Positions 8,870-16,903 of a stretch of DNA of 64,000 nucleotides are shown one piece after another. Under the pieces are notes generated by a model, which worked only from the letters and a program-made list of their open reading frames with translations, was not told where the DNA came from and made no database searches. Source of the stretch: Shewanella sp. KX20019 (GTDB taxonomy: Bacteria > Pseudomonadota > Gammaproteobacteria > Enterobacterales > Shewanellaceae); the NCBI RefSeq assembly GCF_016757755.1, contig NZ_CP068437.1:620001-684000 (forward strand), read 5' to 3'. The position numbers and the translations under genes are program-made. Positions within the stretch are counted from its first letter, which is position 1. Each line of letters starts with the position of its first letter.

Positions 8870-9946
8870 TTAGAAGTTGTAACGCATACCGATAGTGAAT
8901 ACGCTGTCATCTTCTAGATCAATCTTAGCGCCTGCAATTTTGTAGTCGCCTTCGTACATAGCGTAGTGGCCATATACCATAGTTGACTTAGAGATCTTGT
9001 AGTCAGCACCAACAGTGATAACTTGAACGTTTACGTCAGAAACGGTTGTGTCATTTGTAACACCGCCAGCATTCTTGAAGTACTTGCTTAGACCAGAAGT
9101 ATCAGCACCGAACTCAGCTTTTAGGTTTACGCCGTTTAGGTTGTAAACAGCATTGACGAAGTAAGTGTCACCATCAAGATGATCATTTTTCTTTTCACCG
9201 CTAGAGATAGCGCCTTCAGAGTTCTGGAAGAAACCACCAAACTTGAATTGACCAAACTTAACTTGAGCAACTGCACGGTATGCATCGATACCGCCGATGC
9301 CTTTGTTGTATGCACCAGCTGCATAGTAGCTTTGTGCTTTAAGCTTCTTGTCACCAAGTGTAGCGCTCAATGCATACTGAGAATCTGAATCAGTACCCGC
9401 ACCTTGGTTGTTATCAGTCATCAAGTAAGTTGCGTTTAATGTAACTAGATCTGCAATCTTTGGAGAGTAGTACCAGAAACCATCAGCTGAACGAGTTTGC
9501 CCAGCAACTAGACGATCGATATCGGCGTTAGTGTTACCAAATACGTCAACACCACCTTCTGCTTGCTTGAATACTGTGTCGTTACGACCAACAAGTACAG
9601 TACCTAGGTTTGCTGATTTAAGACCTAGGAAAGTGTTACGAGATTTAAATGTATCACTGTTACCAGAAGTGTTTTCTACTTGGAACTCCATTTGGTAGAT
9701 AACATCGATGTTGCTAGTTAAGCTCTCGCTACCCTTAACACCAATGTGAGAGAAGTTGTTTTCTAGATAAGTACCGCTTTCACCAACTGTAGCACCGTTA
9801 GTGCCACCTTGAAGTGTGGTGCTAGTGTCTGAATTCGTTACAGCTAGGTCTAAACGGCCGTAAAAGCTTGGACTTTCGGCTAGTGCGCCGAACGAAGCTA
9901 GAGTTAAAACTGATGCCACTGATGCAGAGATAAGTGTCTTTTTCAT
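8870..9946 (-). CDS. Gram-negative porin
   Basis: Outer-membrane general-diffusion porin of the OmpC/PhoE-like 16-strand class (358 aa). A signal peptide starts MKKTLISASVASVLTLASF and is cut after ALA, followed by SFYGRLDLAVT as the first strand. Alternating beta pattern continues, with the porin-typical FKSRNTFLGLKS and GTVLVGRNDTVF segments, and the chain ends in aromatic RYNF as required for BAM assembly. A second porin gene of about the same architecture lies upstream on the same strand, indicating tandem duplication. A long AT-rich leader carries an 11-bp hairpin. Confidence 0.93.
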   Translation of the reverse strand: MKKTLISASVASVLTLASFGALAESPSFYGRLDLAVTNSDTSTTLQGGTNGATVGESGTYLENNFSHIGVKGSESLTSNIDVIYQMEFQVENTSGNSDTFKSRNTFLGLKSANLGTVLVGRNDTVFKQAEGGVDVFGNTNADIDRLVAGQTRSADGFWYYSPKIADLVTLNATYLMTDNNQGAGTDSDSQYALSATLGDKKLKAQSYYAAGAYNKGIGGIDAYRAVAQVKFGQFKFGGFFQNSEGAISSGEKKNDHLDGDTYFVNAVYNLNGVNLKAEFGADTSGLSKYFKNAGGVTNDTTVSDVNVQVITVGADYKISKSTMVYGHYAMYEGDYKIAGAKIDLEDDSVFTIGMRYNF

Positions 9947-10011
9947 TTCATTTGCTCCCAGAACCTAAGTTCTTATACGTTTCTTATGGTTTTTTACATA
10001 AACTTTTGTTT

Positions 10012-10039
10012 TTGTTACGAGCATCCGAGCTCGTAACAA
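10012..10039 (-). other. Hairpin in the 5' leader region of the first porin
   Basis: Perfect 11-bp inverted repeat TTGTTACGAGC/GCTCGTAACAA with a 6-nt loop, 66-93 bases before the porin start. It may stabilise the mRNA leader or serve as a small-RNA or protein target. The rest of the 495-bp interporin gap is AT-rich leader and promoter DNA with no gene. Confidence 0.5.
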
Positions 10040-10399
10040 TTGTGGGAGCAAATATTACAGTTTTATGGCTATGAAATTGTGGGCTAGATCAAGTTTTGAG
10101 TTTTCCACGATAGAATTGCTACTTTTTTGTGGTGATCAAATTAATTTGGTTGTTTAAATGGCCATTTCGACACAATTCACTTTTATCTTGTATCTCTAAA
10201 GGGGTATTTGTATGGAGTTTGGTTAAAACTGCTAATGCTTAATTAGCGAGTGTAAAACTATTATTGGCGGAGATTACCGTCAATGTTAAAGATTGAAAAA
10301 TGATTGTGAAGTGATTATAGCGACATAATTGAATGAAGCGGTTGAAATGTTGCCTTTATGTTCTTTTTTGGTTGGCTTTGTGATCGTTGTGATCATAAG

Positions 10400-10421
10400 A
10401 AAGGCAGCGATGGCTGCCTTT
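10400..10421 (-). terminator. Stem-loop after the second porin
   Basis: AAAGGCAGC/GCTGCCTTT stem with a 4-nt loop, 20 bases past the stop of the upstream porin. The T-run is short, so termination may be weak. Confidence 0.55.
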
Positions 10422-10441
10422 GCGAATGATGTTTTTTACGA

Positions 10442-11503
10442 TTAAAAATCGAAACGCATACCAATGGTGACGATATCGTCACCTAAGTCTTGCTTAACGT
10501 TACTTAACATCATGTCGCCATCATATTTAGTGTAGTGCCCATAAATAAGCATGTTCTTGCTTAAGCGGTAGTCCGCACCAACACTGAACTGCTGCAGATC
10601 GACATCGCTAACAGTTTCTAGTGAACCGTCATTTCCACCCACATAACGGCTAACATATTTACCCAAACCTGAATCATCGCTACCGTACATGGCTTTAAGC
10701 TTTAAGTTACCCAAAACATAGGCGGCATTTATAAAATAAGTGTCACCTTCTAAGTTGTCATACTTGCTGTCAACGTGTTCACTGTTTTGGTAAAAACCAC
10801 CAACAATGACATTACCTAGTTTAACTTGGGCTACGCCACGGTAAGCGATCACATTTTCAATGCTGTCGTTATATGCCGCAGATACGTAGTAGTTTTGCGT
10901 TTTAAGGGCTTTATCACCAATGGTCGCGCTAAGGGCATACATATTATCTGTGTACTTGTCATCGCCAGAAGCATCTAGTTGGTCGTAATTGTCATCCATC
11001 AAATAGGTGGCATTAAAGGTGACAAGATCGGCGATTTTTGGTGAGTAGTAGGTAAATCCATCGGCACTTCTTGTTTGACCAGCGGCTAACAGATCGATAT
11101 CTGAGTTAGTGTTACCGAAGAGGTCAAATCCACCCTCCGCAGCTTTGAACACTGTATCGTTACGACCGACAAGAATGGTACCTGCGGTAGCAGACTTAAG
11201 GCCTAGAAATGTATTACGGGCGCCGAAGGTATCGCCAGAATTGTCAAAGTTACTGACACCAAACTCCATTTGGTAAACGACTTCCAGTCCATCGTTAATC
11301 TTTTCAGTTCCTTTAACACCTAACCAGGAGAAGTTGTTCTCGATGATGGTGCCAGACTTCTGGTTTTGCGTTGCCATACCCATGTCAGAGTTAGTGATTG
11401 CTAGATCAGCACGACCATAAAAGTTCGGGCCATCAGCTAATGCTGTAAAAGAGGTGGCGGTGAGTGCTGAGATAATCGTGGCGGACAGAACAGTTCTTTT
11501 CAT
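10442..11503 (-). CDS. Gram-negative porin, paralogue of the neighbouring gene
   Basis: Second outer-membrane porin (353 aa) with signal peptide MKRTVLSATIISALTATSF cut after ALA, first strand NFYGRADLAIT, and C-terminal RFDF. Segments ARNTFLGLKSA, GTILVGRNDTVFKAAEGG and ADGFTYYSPKIADLVTFNATYL match the other porin closely. The second of two adjacent ATGs is chosen because AGGA stands 8 nt before it. A CRP-like half-good site (about 11632-11647) lies in the divergent gap with tcdA, so catabolite control is possible. Confidence 0.92.
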   Translation of the reverse strand: MKRTVLSATIISALTATSFTALADGPNFYGRADLAITNSDMGMATQNQKSGTIIENNFSWLGVKGTEKINDGLEVVYQMEFGVSNFDNSGDTFGARNTFLGLKSATAGTILVGRNDTVFKAAEGGFDLFGNTNSDIDLLAAGQTRSADGFTYYSPKIADLVTFNATYLMDDNYDQLDASGDDKYTDNMYALSATIGDKALKTQNYYVSAAYNDSIENVIAYRGVAQVKLGNVIVGGFYQNSEHVDSKYDNLEGDTYFINAAYVLGNLKLKAMYGSDDSGLGKYVSRYVGGNDGSLETVSDVDLQQFSVGADYRLSKNMLIYGHYTKYDGDMMLSNVKQDLGDDIVTIGMRFDF

Positions 11504-11873
11504 TTTCATCTTCCTGTTGTGTATTGCTAATCTAAGTTTGGGCTTTCAATCTTGACTATCTAACTGGCTGAATAACCAAGCTGAAGCTGTATTTGTCGGC
11601 CAAAATAGTGCATCGAACAGAAACTCAATAGCGCGATCAAGATCACATTTCACAGATGTTGCGTGACATTTATCATGGCTATTTACCTTTGTTAAACAGG
11701 TATTTAATCCAAGTGAGATAACTGGTTACAGTGATATGGCCAGTTTGTCTTTTTTGGCTAAAGCTGTTCACATAGTTGTCATCGTTGCTGGTAAAACTTT
11801 AGAGTTTTACACTGAATTGAGATAAAATCGTCTATCGCTTTCTATCTATTATCTCTCCCAGTTGAGTATCACC

Positions 11874-12701
11874 GTGAAAAATCAAATGTTGTCAGACGCC
11901 TATTTAAATCGTTTTGCTGGAATTGGCCGCTTATATGGCCAACAAGCACTGCAATATTTTTCGCAATCTCACGTGGTTGTCGTGGGAATTGGGGGAGTTG
12001 GTACGTGGGTGGCAGAATCTCTTGCTAGGAGTGGTGTTGGCCAGATAACGCTAATTGATCTTGATGATATCTGTGTGACCAATACCAACCGTCAATCACA
12101 TGCGTTAAAAGAGACGATTGGTGAATCTAAAGTCGAAGTGATGGCACAGCGATTAAAACAGATCAATCCAGAGTGTATCGTTAATGAGATCGAAGACTTC
12201 ATTACGGTAGATAATTTGTCTGCCTATTTTCAGGGTAAAAGGGCTGGCGGTGATCTGGATTACGTCATTGATTGTATCGATGCAGTAAAACCAAAAACAG
12301 CATTAATTGCCTGGTGTAAACGGCAAAAGTTACCGATTGTCACTGTCGGTGGAGCGGGTGGACAGACAGATCCTACCCAAGTACAGGTGGCAGATCTAGC
12401 TAAAACCTATCAAGATCCTTTGCTTGCTAAAGTGCGAAACTTACTTAGGCGTGAGTATAATTTTTCAAAAAATGTCGCGCGTCGATTTGGTATCGAAGCG
12501 GTGTTCTCAACTGAGCAGTTAGTTTATCCCCAAGCCGATGGCTCTGTTTGCAATACTAAGACAACGGCCGAAGGCAGTATGCGTATGGATTGTGCGTCCG
12601 GATTTGGCGCTGTCACAGTGGTTACCGGTACCTTTGGTTTTGTTGCGGTAAGCCGAGTGCTGACCAAATTGGCATCCAAGGCTGTCGGCACAGGTTCGTA
12701 G
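11874..12701 (+). CDS. tcdA: tRNA threonylcarbamoyladenosine dehydratase
   Basis: E1-like ThiF/MoeB-fold enzyme (CsdL/TcdA) that uses ATP to cyclise t6A37 of tRNA to ct6A. The nucleotide loop GIGGVGTW is near residue 40, followed by ITLIDLDDICVTNTNRQ, which matches the E. coli protein almost word for word. Three starts are possible (TTG 11862, GTG 11874, ATG 11886); GTG is chosen because GAG precedes it by 7 nt, while the E. coli alignment would also allow the ATG. It is divergent from the porin gene. Confidence 0.92.
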   Translation: MKNQMLSDAYLNRFAGIGRLYGQQALQYFSQSHVVVVGIGGVGTWVAESLARSGVGQITLIDLDDICVTNTNRQSHALKETIGESKVEVMAQRLKQINPECIVNEIEDFITVDNLSAYFQGKRAGGDLDYVIDCIDAVKPKTALIAWCKRQKLPIVTVGGAGGQTDPTQVQVADLAKTYQDPLLAKVRNLLRREYNFSKNVARRFGIEAVFSTEQLVYPQADGSVCNTKTTAEGSMRMDCASGFGAVTVVTGTFGFVAVSRVLTKLASKAVGTGS

Positions 12702-12844
12702 TTAACTGATACTTTCTTCACATTTGAATATTTACTGTTGACGGGCGCTGTACTTAATATTTGATCCTTATTTTTTGACGCGATCTTTGGCATCATTTTT
12801 GCTTTTATCTAGCTAATAACAGATTTCTGACACTGGATTTAGCT

Positions 12845-13462
12845 ATGCAAAAAATAAGTTTCGATGCATTATCTTTTAAAGGTACATCAATTAAAAAGTT
12901 GATGCTTAAAGCAATGCTGTGGCTTTCATTAGCATGTGCAGCACTGCTATTTACCCCGGTTACTTTATTAGCATCAATTAACCTTGCTGAATTTTCAGAG
13001 CTACATGCTCACTTTATCGGACTAGGTTTGATTATAGGTGCAGCTTATTTATTGACGCAGATCCTCAATTACTTTCTCGATGAATCGATTAGCTATTTAA
13101 GTGCCAAACGATCAGTTGAAGTGATTGAAGAGAAAGTAAAACTACTTGATCCTAACGAGCGCGCTTTACTCAGAGAGTTCTTTTTGCAAGGTGAAACTAT
13201 TTTAACTTTGCCTGAAGCGGAGCAAGCGGTTAAGAGTTTATCTAGCGCGGGTATTTTGGAGTATCTTGGCAACCAAAAGCACTACGCTATCCAAGGTTCA
13301 ACTGCAGATTTTAAAATATCGATGCGGGCTCGGGAGCATCTGAATCGTCAAGTTTTGCGCTTTCCTATGGGCGAGCCAAGCCCTGAAGAGATGAAGAATC
13401 TGATTAAAGCGCGGCCACAGTTTATCAATAGCTTTGTTACACCGCGTAAACACGCAGCGTAG
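12845..13462 (+). CDS. SieB-like superinfection-exclusion family membrane protein
   Basis: 205-aa protein with two hydrophobic segments near residues 22-42 and 55-75, then a cytoplasmic domain with LDPNERALLREFFLQG and LSSAGILEYLG. This layout fits the SieB family, whose lambda and P22 members abort infection by other phages; host-encoded relatives are common and their roles are little known. The assignment is by architecture and short motifs. Confidence 0.6.
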   Translation: MQKISFDALSFKGTSIKKLMLKAMLWLSLACAALLFTPVTLLASINLAEFSELHAHFIGLGLIIGAAYLLTQILNYFLDESISYLSAKRSVEVIEEKVKLLDPNERALLREFFLQGETILTLPEAEQAVKSLSSAGILEYLGNQKHYAIQGSTADFKISMRAREHLNRQVLRFPMGEPSPEEMKNLIKARPQFINSFVTPRKHAA

Positions 13463-13551
13463 CTATTGGTTCGATAGTTGATAAAGGCTGGGGAACGGGC
13501 CGCAAGGTGTTTCGTTGCTGTACGCTTTCTTCTAAAACAGCGCATAAAAAT

Positions 13552-13568
13552 GGGGGCAAATAGCCCCC
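13552..13568 (+). terminator. GC-rich stem-loop after the SieB-like gene
   Basis: GGGGGC/GCCCCC stem with AAATA loop, 90 bases past the stop. It lacks a good U-run, so it may act as an mRNA-stabilising hairpin. Confidence 0.45.
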
Positions 13569-13577
13569 CTGCATTAA

Positions 13578-13841
13578 TATAGCCATCCTACCTGAAGATG
13601 CAGGATTCAGTGGGAATTTAATGGACTTTAATCAAGGCGTTGATTGCCACTAATGGTCGTTCCCTTAGTAAAATCAATAACACAGAGTAAAGTCCATTAA
13701 AACCCATCGTAGAAGGTGTTGTGCAAGCCCACTTCGTTGTTGCACTAACTTAAAAGGGAATAACCATTTCTATGTTAATGCGCCTAGAGTTGAACTGGCA
13801 CAACGCCTCTGAAACGAGCATCTTCAAGTAGGATGGGTATA
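13578..13841. mobile_element. MITE-like nested inverted-repeat element
   Basis: Non-coding unit of about 264 bp bounded by near-perfect 19-bp terminal inverted repeats (CCATCCTACCTGAAGATGC at 13583-13601; its complement with one mismatch at 13818-13836). Each end is flanked by TATA, a possible target duplication. Inside are more inverted pairs: TTTAATGGACTTTA with TAAAGTCCATTAAA, and AATGGTCGTTCCCTT with AAGGGAATAACCATT. The whole can fold into one long interrupted hairpin. No transposase is encoded, so it would move in trans. Confidence 0.65.
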
Positions 13842-13853
13842 TAACGTTGGAGA

Positions 13854-13988
13854 TTAACTCTCAGGATCTGCAGATTTGGTATAGAACAACCACATCAGAT
13901 AAGACATGATGCCGATAGTGCAAAAAATAACGATCATTGAAAGCAAGCCGATAGCGTTGCCAAACATCAAATCTAACCAAAATGCCAT
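13854..13988 (-). CDS. DUF3149-type small membrane protein
   Basis: 44-aa protein starting MAFWLDLMFGNAIGLLSM with one strong transmembrane helix (about 14-38). The MAFW-LMFGNAIGLLSM pattern is the hallmark of the DUF3149 family, short inner-membrane proteins of unknown function in Shewanella and relatives. The conserved Met at 13988 sets the start; the longer frame adds 25 unrelated residues. Confidence 0.72.
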   Translation of the reverse strand: MAFWLDLMFGNAIGLLSMIVIFCTIGIMSYLMWLFYTKSADPES

Positions 13989-14313
13989 GTGCGAAATCCT
14001 CTTTCTTATTAGTTCACAACCAAAATACTCCTCTCTTAAGTTGTAGTAATTGATCTTGGTCAAGTTAGAACTCGCTTACTGTAAATTTGCTGCGTAATTG
14101 TTAATAAACATGCTATTGATCACGTCTTGCTAATTTTACTCTTGGCTAATTTAAGTTTTTAGTATTGATTATGTACAATCAACCACAGTTAAGTTTGAAA
14201 TTTGTTCAGTTGATGAGAAAGTCAATTCAAAGTGCTTGCCATTCCGATATCCGCAGGTATAATTCGATTCACTCTTTAGGGGCAAGCATGAACCTACAGA
14301 GGATAGCAACAAA

Positions 14314-14352
14314 GCCTGAGTGGTGGAATTGGTAGACACGTCGGATTCAAAA
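14314..14352 (+). pseudogene. Truncated tRNA-Leu, 5' half only
   Basis: GCCTGAGTGGTGGAATTGG onward reads as the acceptor 5' strand, D-arm and anticodon 5' side of a leucine tRNA up to TTCAAAA (CAA anticodon). It then departs from any tRNA: no 3' anticodon strand, variable arm, T-arm or CCA follows. This suggests an old integration or recombination break at the anticodon loop. Confidence 0.65.
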
Positions 14353-14499
14353 GCTTCAGCATCATTCGCCCTAAGCAATCGAGTGTTTCTGTAAACGGCT
14401 TTAAAATTCAGAATGTAAATCAATAAGCTACGATTTAAAGGCAAAGGTAAAAAACAAGTTTTCTGGATGCCCTAAAAATTTGTTGGATACCGAAAGGAT

Positions 14500-14519
14500 A
14501 CCCGGGCCTTAAACCGGGT
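14500..14519 (+). other. Hairpin between tRNA fragment and intact tRNA-Leu
   Basis: ACCCGG/CCGGGT stem with an 8-nt loop. The stretch 14353-14531 contains no convincing gene. Confidence 0.4.
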
Positions 14520-14531
14520 GCTTTGAAAGTT

Positions 14532-14616
14532 GGCCGTGTGATGAAATTGGTAGACATAGGGGATTCAAAATCCCCCGCCGAAAGGTGTGGCGGTTCGAGT
14601 CCGCCCACGGCTACCA
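14532..14616 (+). tRNA. tRNA-Leu (anticodon CAA)
   Basis: An 85-nt type II (long variable arm) tRNA. The acceptor stem GGCCGTG pairs with CACGGCT, with CCA encoded. The anticodon stem GGGGA/TCCCC encloses TTCAAAA (CAA). The T-arm is GGCGG-TTCGAGT-CCGCC, and the D-arm region resembles E. coli tRNA-Leu(CAA). Leucine tRNA genes are frequent phage attachment sites, and accessory DNA begins soon after this gene. Confidence 0.93.
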
Positions 14617-14710
14617 TTCAAAGTAATGTTTTAACCCGCAACGCTAAAGCAAGTTTACTGAGGCCCGCGCAGCGCAGCAAGCAGGAACAGTGAACGCAGT
14701 CTGAAGCGGA

Positions 14711-14740
14711 ATATCACCAATCCTGAATTGGCGGTATTTG
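14711..14740 (+). terminator. Terminator of the tRNA transcript
   Basis: CCAAT/ATTGG stem extended by ATAYC/GGTAT pairs, followed by TTTGTTG. It is about 95 bases after the tRNA. Confidence 0.6.
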
Positions 14741-14773
14741 TTGTTTATAACTTAATACATAAATTATACAAGT

Positions 14774-14901
14774 TTATCCACAAGTTATCATTCTCTCTAT
14801 CCCTTGTCAGCCATAGCTTTAGCGCACTTATCAACAGAATTTCGTTTGTTTAATATATAATAAGATCTAGATCTAGATATTAGAGATCTAGAAGATAGAT
14901 C
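14774..14901. other. DnaA-box and GATC cluster (origin-like)
   Basis: A perfect DnaA R-box TTATCCACA (14774-14782), a one-off box TTATCAACA (14828-14836), an AT-rich stretch, then four GATC sites within 38 bp (14864-14901) in AGATCTAGATCTAG-like repeats. The layout recalls DnaA boxes plus GATC-bearing 13-mers of oriC. The neighbouring genes are not those of the chromosomal origin. It could be a secondary DnaA or SeqA site, or belong to the prophage. Confidence 0.45.
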
Positions 14902-14981
14902 TTCCCCAAGGGACGCGACAACAAAAAGTTGAAAAAGCGCCACTTGAGAATAATCTTCAGTTCATCCGTATAATCCTGAAG

Positions 14982-15572
14982 GCGTACCCCGGTTTAAAGC
15001 TACCTGGTACAACTGCAATCTTGAACCCCGCCCACTTTCCACATGGGTTGCTTCTAGGATTTCCGCACGGCGATTGCCCCGGCCAAAAATCCTATTTGGC
15101 CGATCTCCTTTACCGTTCCCGGGTTAATGCCCCAACCGCAATGAAACGCCCTAAGCTAACGTTTCATAATGGAACCCGGGTTTACTCGCTTGTGCTACTC
15201 ACTATCCCACACAAGCGGCCTGAATTTAATCAGGGGAACGGTTACTACCTTGGCGGTAGAATTAACCACGAAAAGAAAGAAATTTAGGGGAATTTTAAAG
15301 TTGGACTTGATTTAGTCGATCAAAGGGTTATCATGCAACCCGCCCTTTGGACAGTCCAGCCGAAGCCCTAAGCTTCATACTGTTCGCGGTTACTTAATCT
15401 TGGCGGAGGTAGTAACCAGGGCGCAACTTTACCCCCTTTCTACAAATGATCAAGATAAAATCCAATAAAGATATTCTGTTTGGTCAATGATCACACTTTT
15501 CATATCGCAAACAATTCCCATTGCTTCAAAAATGACCTATTTTAAATCAAACACCTTAAACGGTGTTTTTTT
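14982..15572 (+). ncRNA. Candidate large structured non-coding RNA
   Basis: A TATAAT at 14969-14974 (with TTGAGA 19 bp upstream) precedes a GC-richer tract full of perfect hairpins. They include GTACC/GGTAC (14984-15010), GGCCAAA/TTTGGCC (15081-15101), CCCGGGTT/AACCCGGG (15118-15180) enclosing ATGAAACG/CGTTTCAT (15141-15167), CGCTTGTG/CACAAGCG (15187-15217), CCTGA/TCAGG (15219-15234), TGGACT/AGTCCA (15302-15357) enclosing CAAAGGG/CCCTTTG, GAAGC/GCTTC (15362-15376) and GGTTACT/AGTAACC (15388-15417). A strong terminator (AAACACC/GGTGTTT plus T7) ends the unit at 15572. The one ORF inside is incidental. Size and position next to a tRNA in a prophage recall GOLLD/ROOL-class RNAs, but I cannot match a consensus. 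Confidence 0.62.
15549..15572 (+). terminator. Intrinsic terminator of the structured RNA unit
   Basis: AAACACC/GGTGTTT stem, 6-nt loop and a run of seven T residues. Confidence 0.8.
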
Positions 15573-15623
15573 GTGTCAGCTTGTTACAAAGCGAACATTC
15601 CTTGTGTTTGGTAGTGATATTAG

Positions 15624-15639
15624 TGTGATCAAAATCACG
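15624..15639. promoter_or_regulatory. CRP-binding site upstream of the H-NS-like gene
   Basis: TGTGATCAAAATCACG fits the CRP consensus TGTGA-N6-TCACA in nine of ten positions. Possible -10 elements (TATAAA 15648, TATACA 15654, TGTAAT 15668) lie downstream, so the site could activate or repress the H-NS-like gene. The exact promoter is not resolved. Confidence 0.6.
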
Positions 15640-15757
15640 CAATTGCATATAAATATACAAAATGCCATGTAATTAAGTTTTACAACTTGTAAATAAGACT
15701 TAATAGATATATTTTTTAATGTATCGAAACATAATAAGAAACTGATTGGTGGTAACA

Positions 15758-16273
15758 ATGGATACTATACTTAAAGATAAGGTTGATTCTCACACTAAGA
15801 GAAAGGAAGCAGTAAGATATTTTCTTGATGAAATATCTGGAAATGAATTAAAACTAAAAGCATTCTTCAATGAAATGTCAATTTCTAACCTAAAGAAATT
15901 TAGTAAAGTATCAACAGCTATATTAGAAGTTAAAGAACTTGATGAAGAAGCCGCCGAAAGAATTAAACAAGAAAAGCTTCTTAAACTAGAACAAGTTAAG
16001 AGAACAGCAAAAGAATTGGGCCTATCTGATAGTGATCTCTTTGATATATTCAGCAATCAACAGATTGCCGGAATGAAACGCGCACGTGATATGGGAACAA
16101 CAACAGTAAAAAGACCATACAATAAGCGACCTTTAAAATATAAATGTGAAGTTGATGGAAAAGAACATTTTTGGTCAGGCCAGGGACCACTTCCAAAACT
16201 ATTTATTACCGCTTGCGAAAATGACAAAAAGACAAAGGAAGATTATCTTCTTCCAGAAATTGAATGGCGTTGA
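15758..16273 (+). CDS. H-NS-family nucleoid protein (phage-encoded)
   Basis: 171-aa protein with the two-part H-NS plan: an N-terminal helical/coiled-coil oligomerisation region (about 10-95) and a C-terminal DNA-binding domain with HFWSGQGPLP (137-146) and a terminal helix ending DYLLPE. Canonical H-NS has W-S/T-GQGR-x-P; here the AT-hook arginine is replaced by proline, although a basic patch KRPYNKRPLKYK lies just before. Phage H-NS homologues silence or counter-silence AT-rich genes. ATG 15758 is preceded by GGTGG. It is the first gene of the accessory zone. Confidence 0.82.
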   Translation: MDTILKDKVDSHTKRKEAVRYFLDEISGNELKLKAFFNEMSISNLKKFSKVSTAILEVKELDEEAAERIKQEKLLKLEQVKRTAKELGLSDSDLFDIFSNQQIAGMKRARDMGTTTVKRPYNKRPLKYKCEVDGKEHFWSGQGPLPKLFITACENDKKTKEDYLLPEIEWR

Positions 16274-16300
16274 AATAAAGCCATTTAACCTAGCCCCCAA

Positions 16301-16421
16301 GCATCAAACAGTAGGCATATTTTTTAACCAAGTATGCCGACACAGCGCCAAAAGCCTATATGTTTGATGTGTAGTAGGCCGTCAAAGTCCCCCCTTAGCC
16401 ACCTAGCAAAAATAAGGGGGG
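16301..16421 (+). other. Structured leader before the 151-aa gene
   Basis: CATCAAACA/TGTTTGATG (16302-16310 with 16361-16369) encloses alternative pairings GGCATA/TATGCC and TAGGC/GCCTA. It is followed by a perfect 9-bp stem CCCCCCTTA/TAAGGGGGG (16389-16421). Mutually exclusive stems ahead of a start codon suggest attenuation or a cis-regulatory RNA. Confidence 0.45.
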
Positions 16422-16447
16422 CAACCCATTTTTAGAAAGGACTTTTT

Positions 16448-16903
16448 ATGTGCAACTTATGTGATTTTATTAGTGAAAGTGCAAAAGATATTGAAAAAAA
16501 ATTACCTGAATTTGAAAAGCTATTTATTGAAAATGTTGTAAGTGAAAATGAAACAGTTAATTGTTTTTCAAAAGATGAACTTGATTTTACTATAAGATTA
16601 GAATTTGCAAGAAAAATGATTGCATCAACATTCCTGGGCTTATTATCAACTGGACTTGAACAGGATATATTCTTGCAAGCAATATATGATGCACTTGATC
16701 ATAGTGATGATCCAAAAGAATCATTGTTATTTGAATTATCAAGCAGATTCAATAAAAGACTATTTGAAAGTGAAACTGGTCTTGATCCTGAAACTATCAT
16801 AAAAAAAATGATTGCTTATGAAGAAATAACTGGCAAAGAATTTAGTGGAGCTGTTGTTGTTAAACCAAAATCACAACGTGATGATAAAGGCACAGTTCAT
16901 TAA
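16448..16903 (+). CDS. Hypothetical prophage protein
   Basis: 151-aa acidic protein of unknown function, probably cytoplasmic and mostly helical. It starts MCNLC, a lone CxxC pair. GAAAGGA precedes the ATG. Its stop overlaps the next start as TAATG, so the two genes are coupled. Confidence 0.6.
   Translation: MCNLCDFISESAKDIEKKLPEFEKLFIENVVSENETVNCFSKDELDFTIRLEFARKMIASTFLGLLSTGLEQDIFLQAIYDALDHSDDPKESLLFELSSRFNKRLFESETGLDPETIIKKMIAYEEITGKEFSGAVVVKPKSQRDDKGTVH

Noticed and set aside
14169..14617. Minus-strand ORFs over the tRNA region
   Set aside because: They overlap the tRNA-Leu and its fragment in antisense and show no protein features.
15021..15287. 88-aa ORF in the structured RNA region
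   Set aside because: It runs through several perfect hairpins, has no ribosome site and no recognisable protein pattern; treated as incidental to the RNA.
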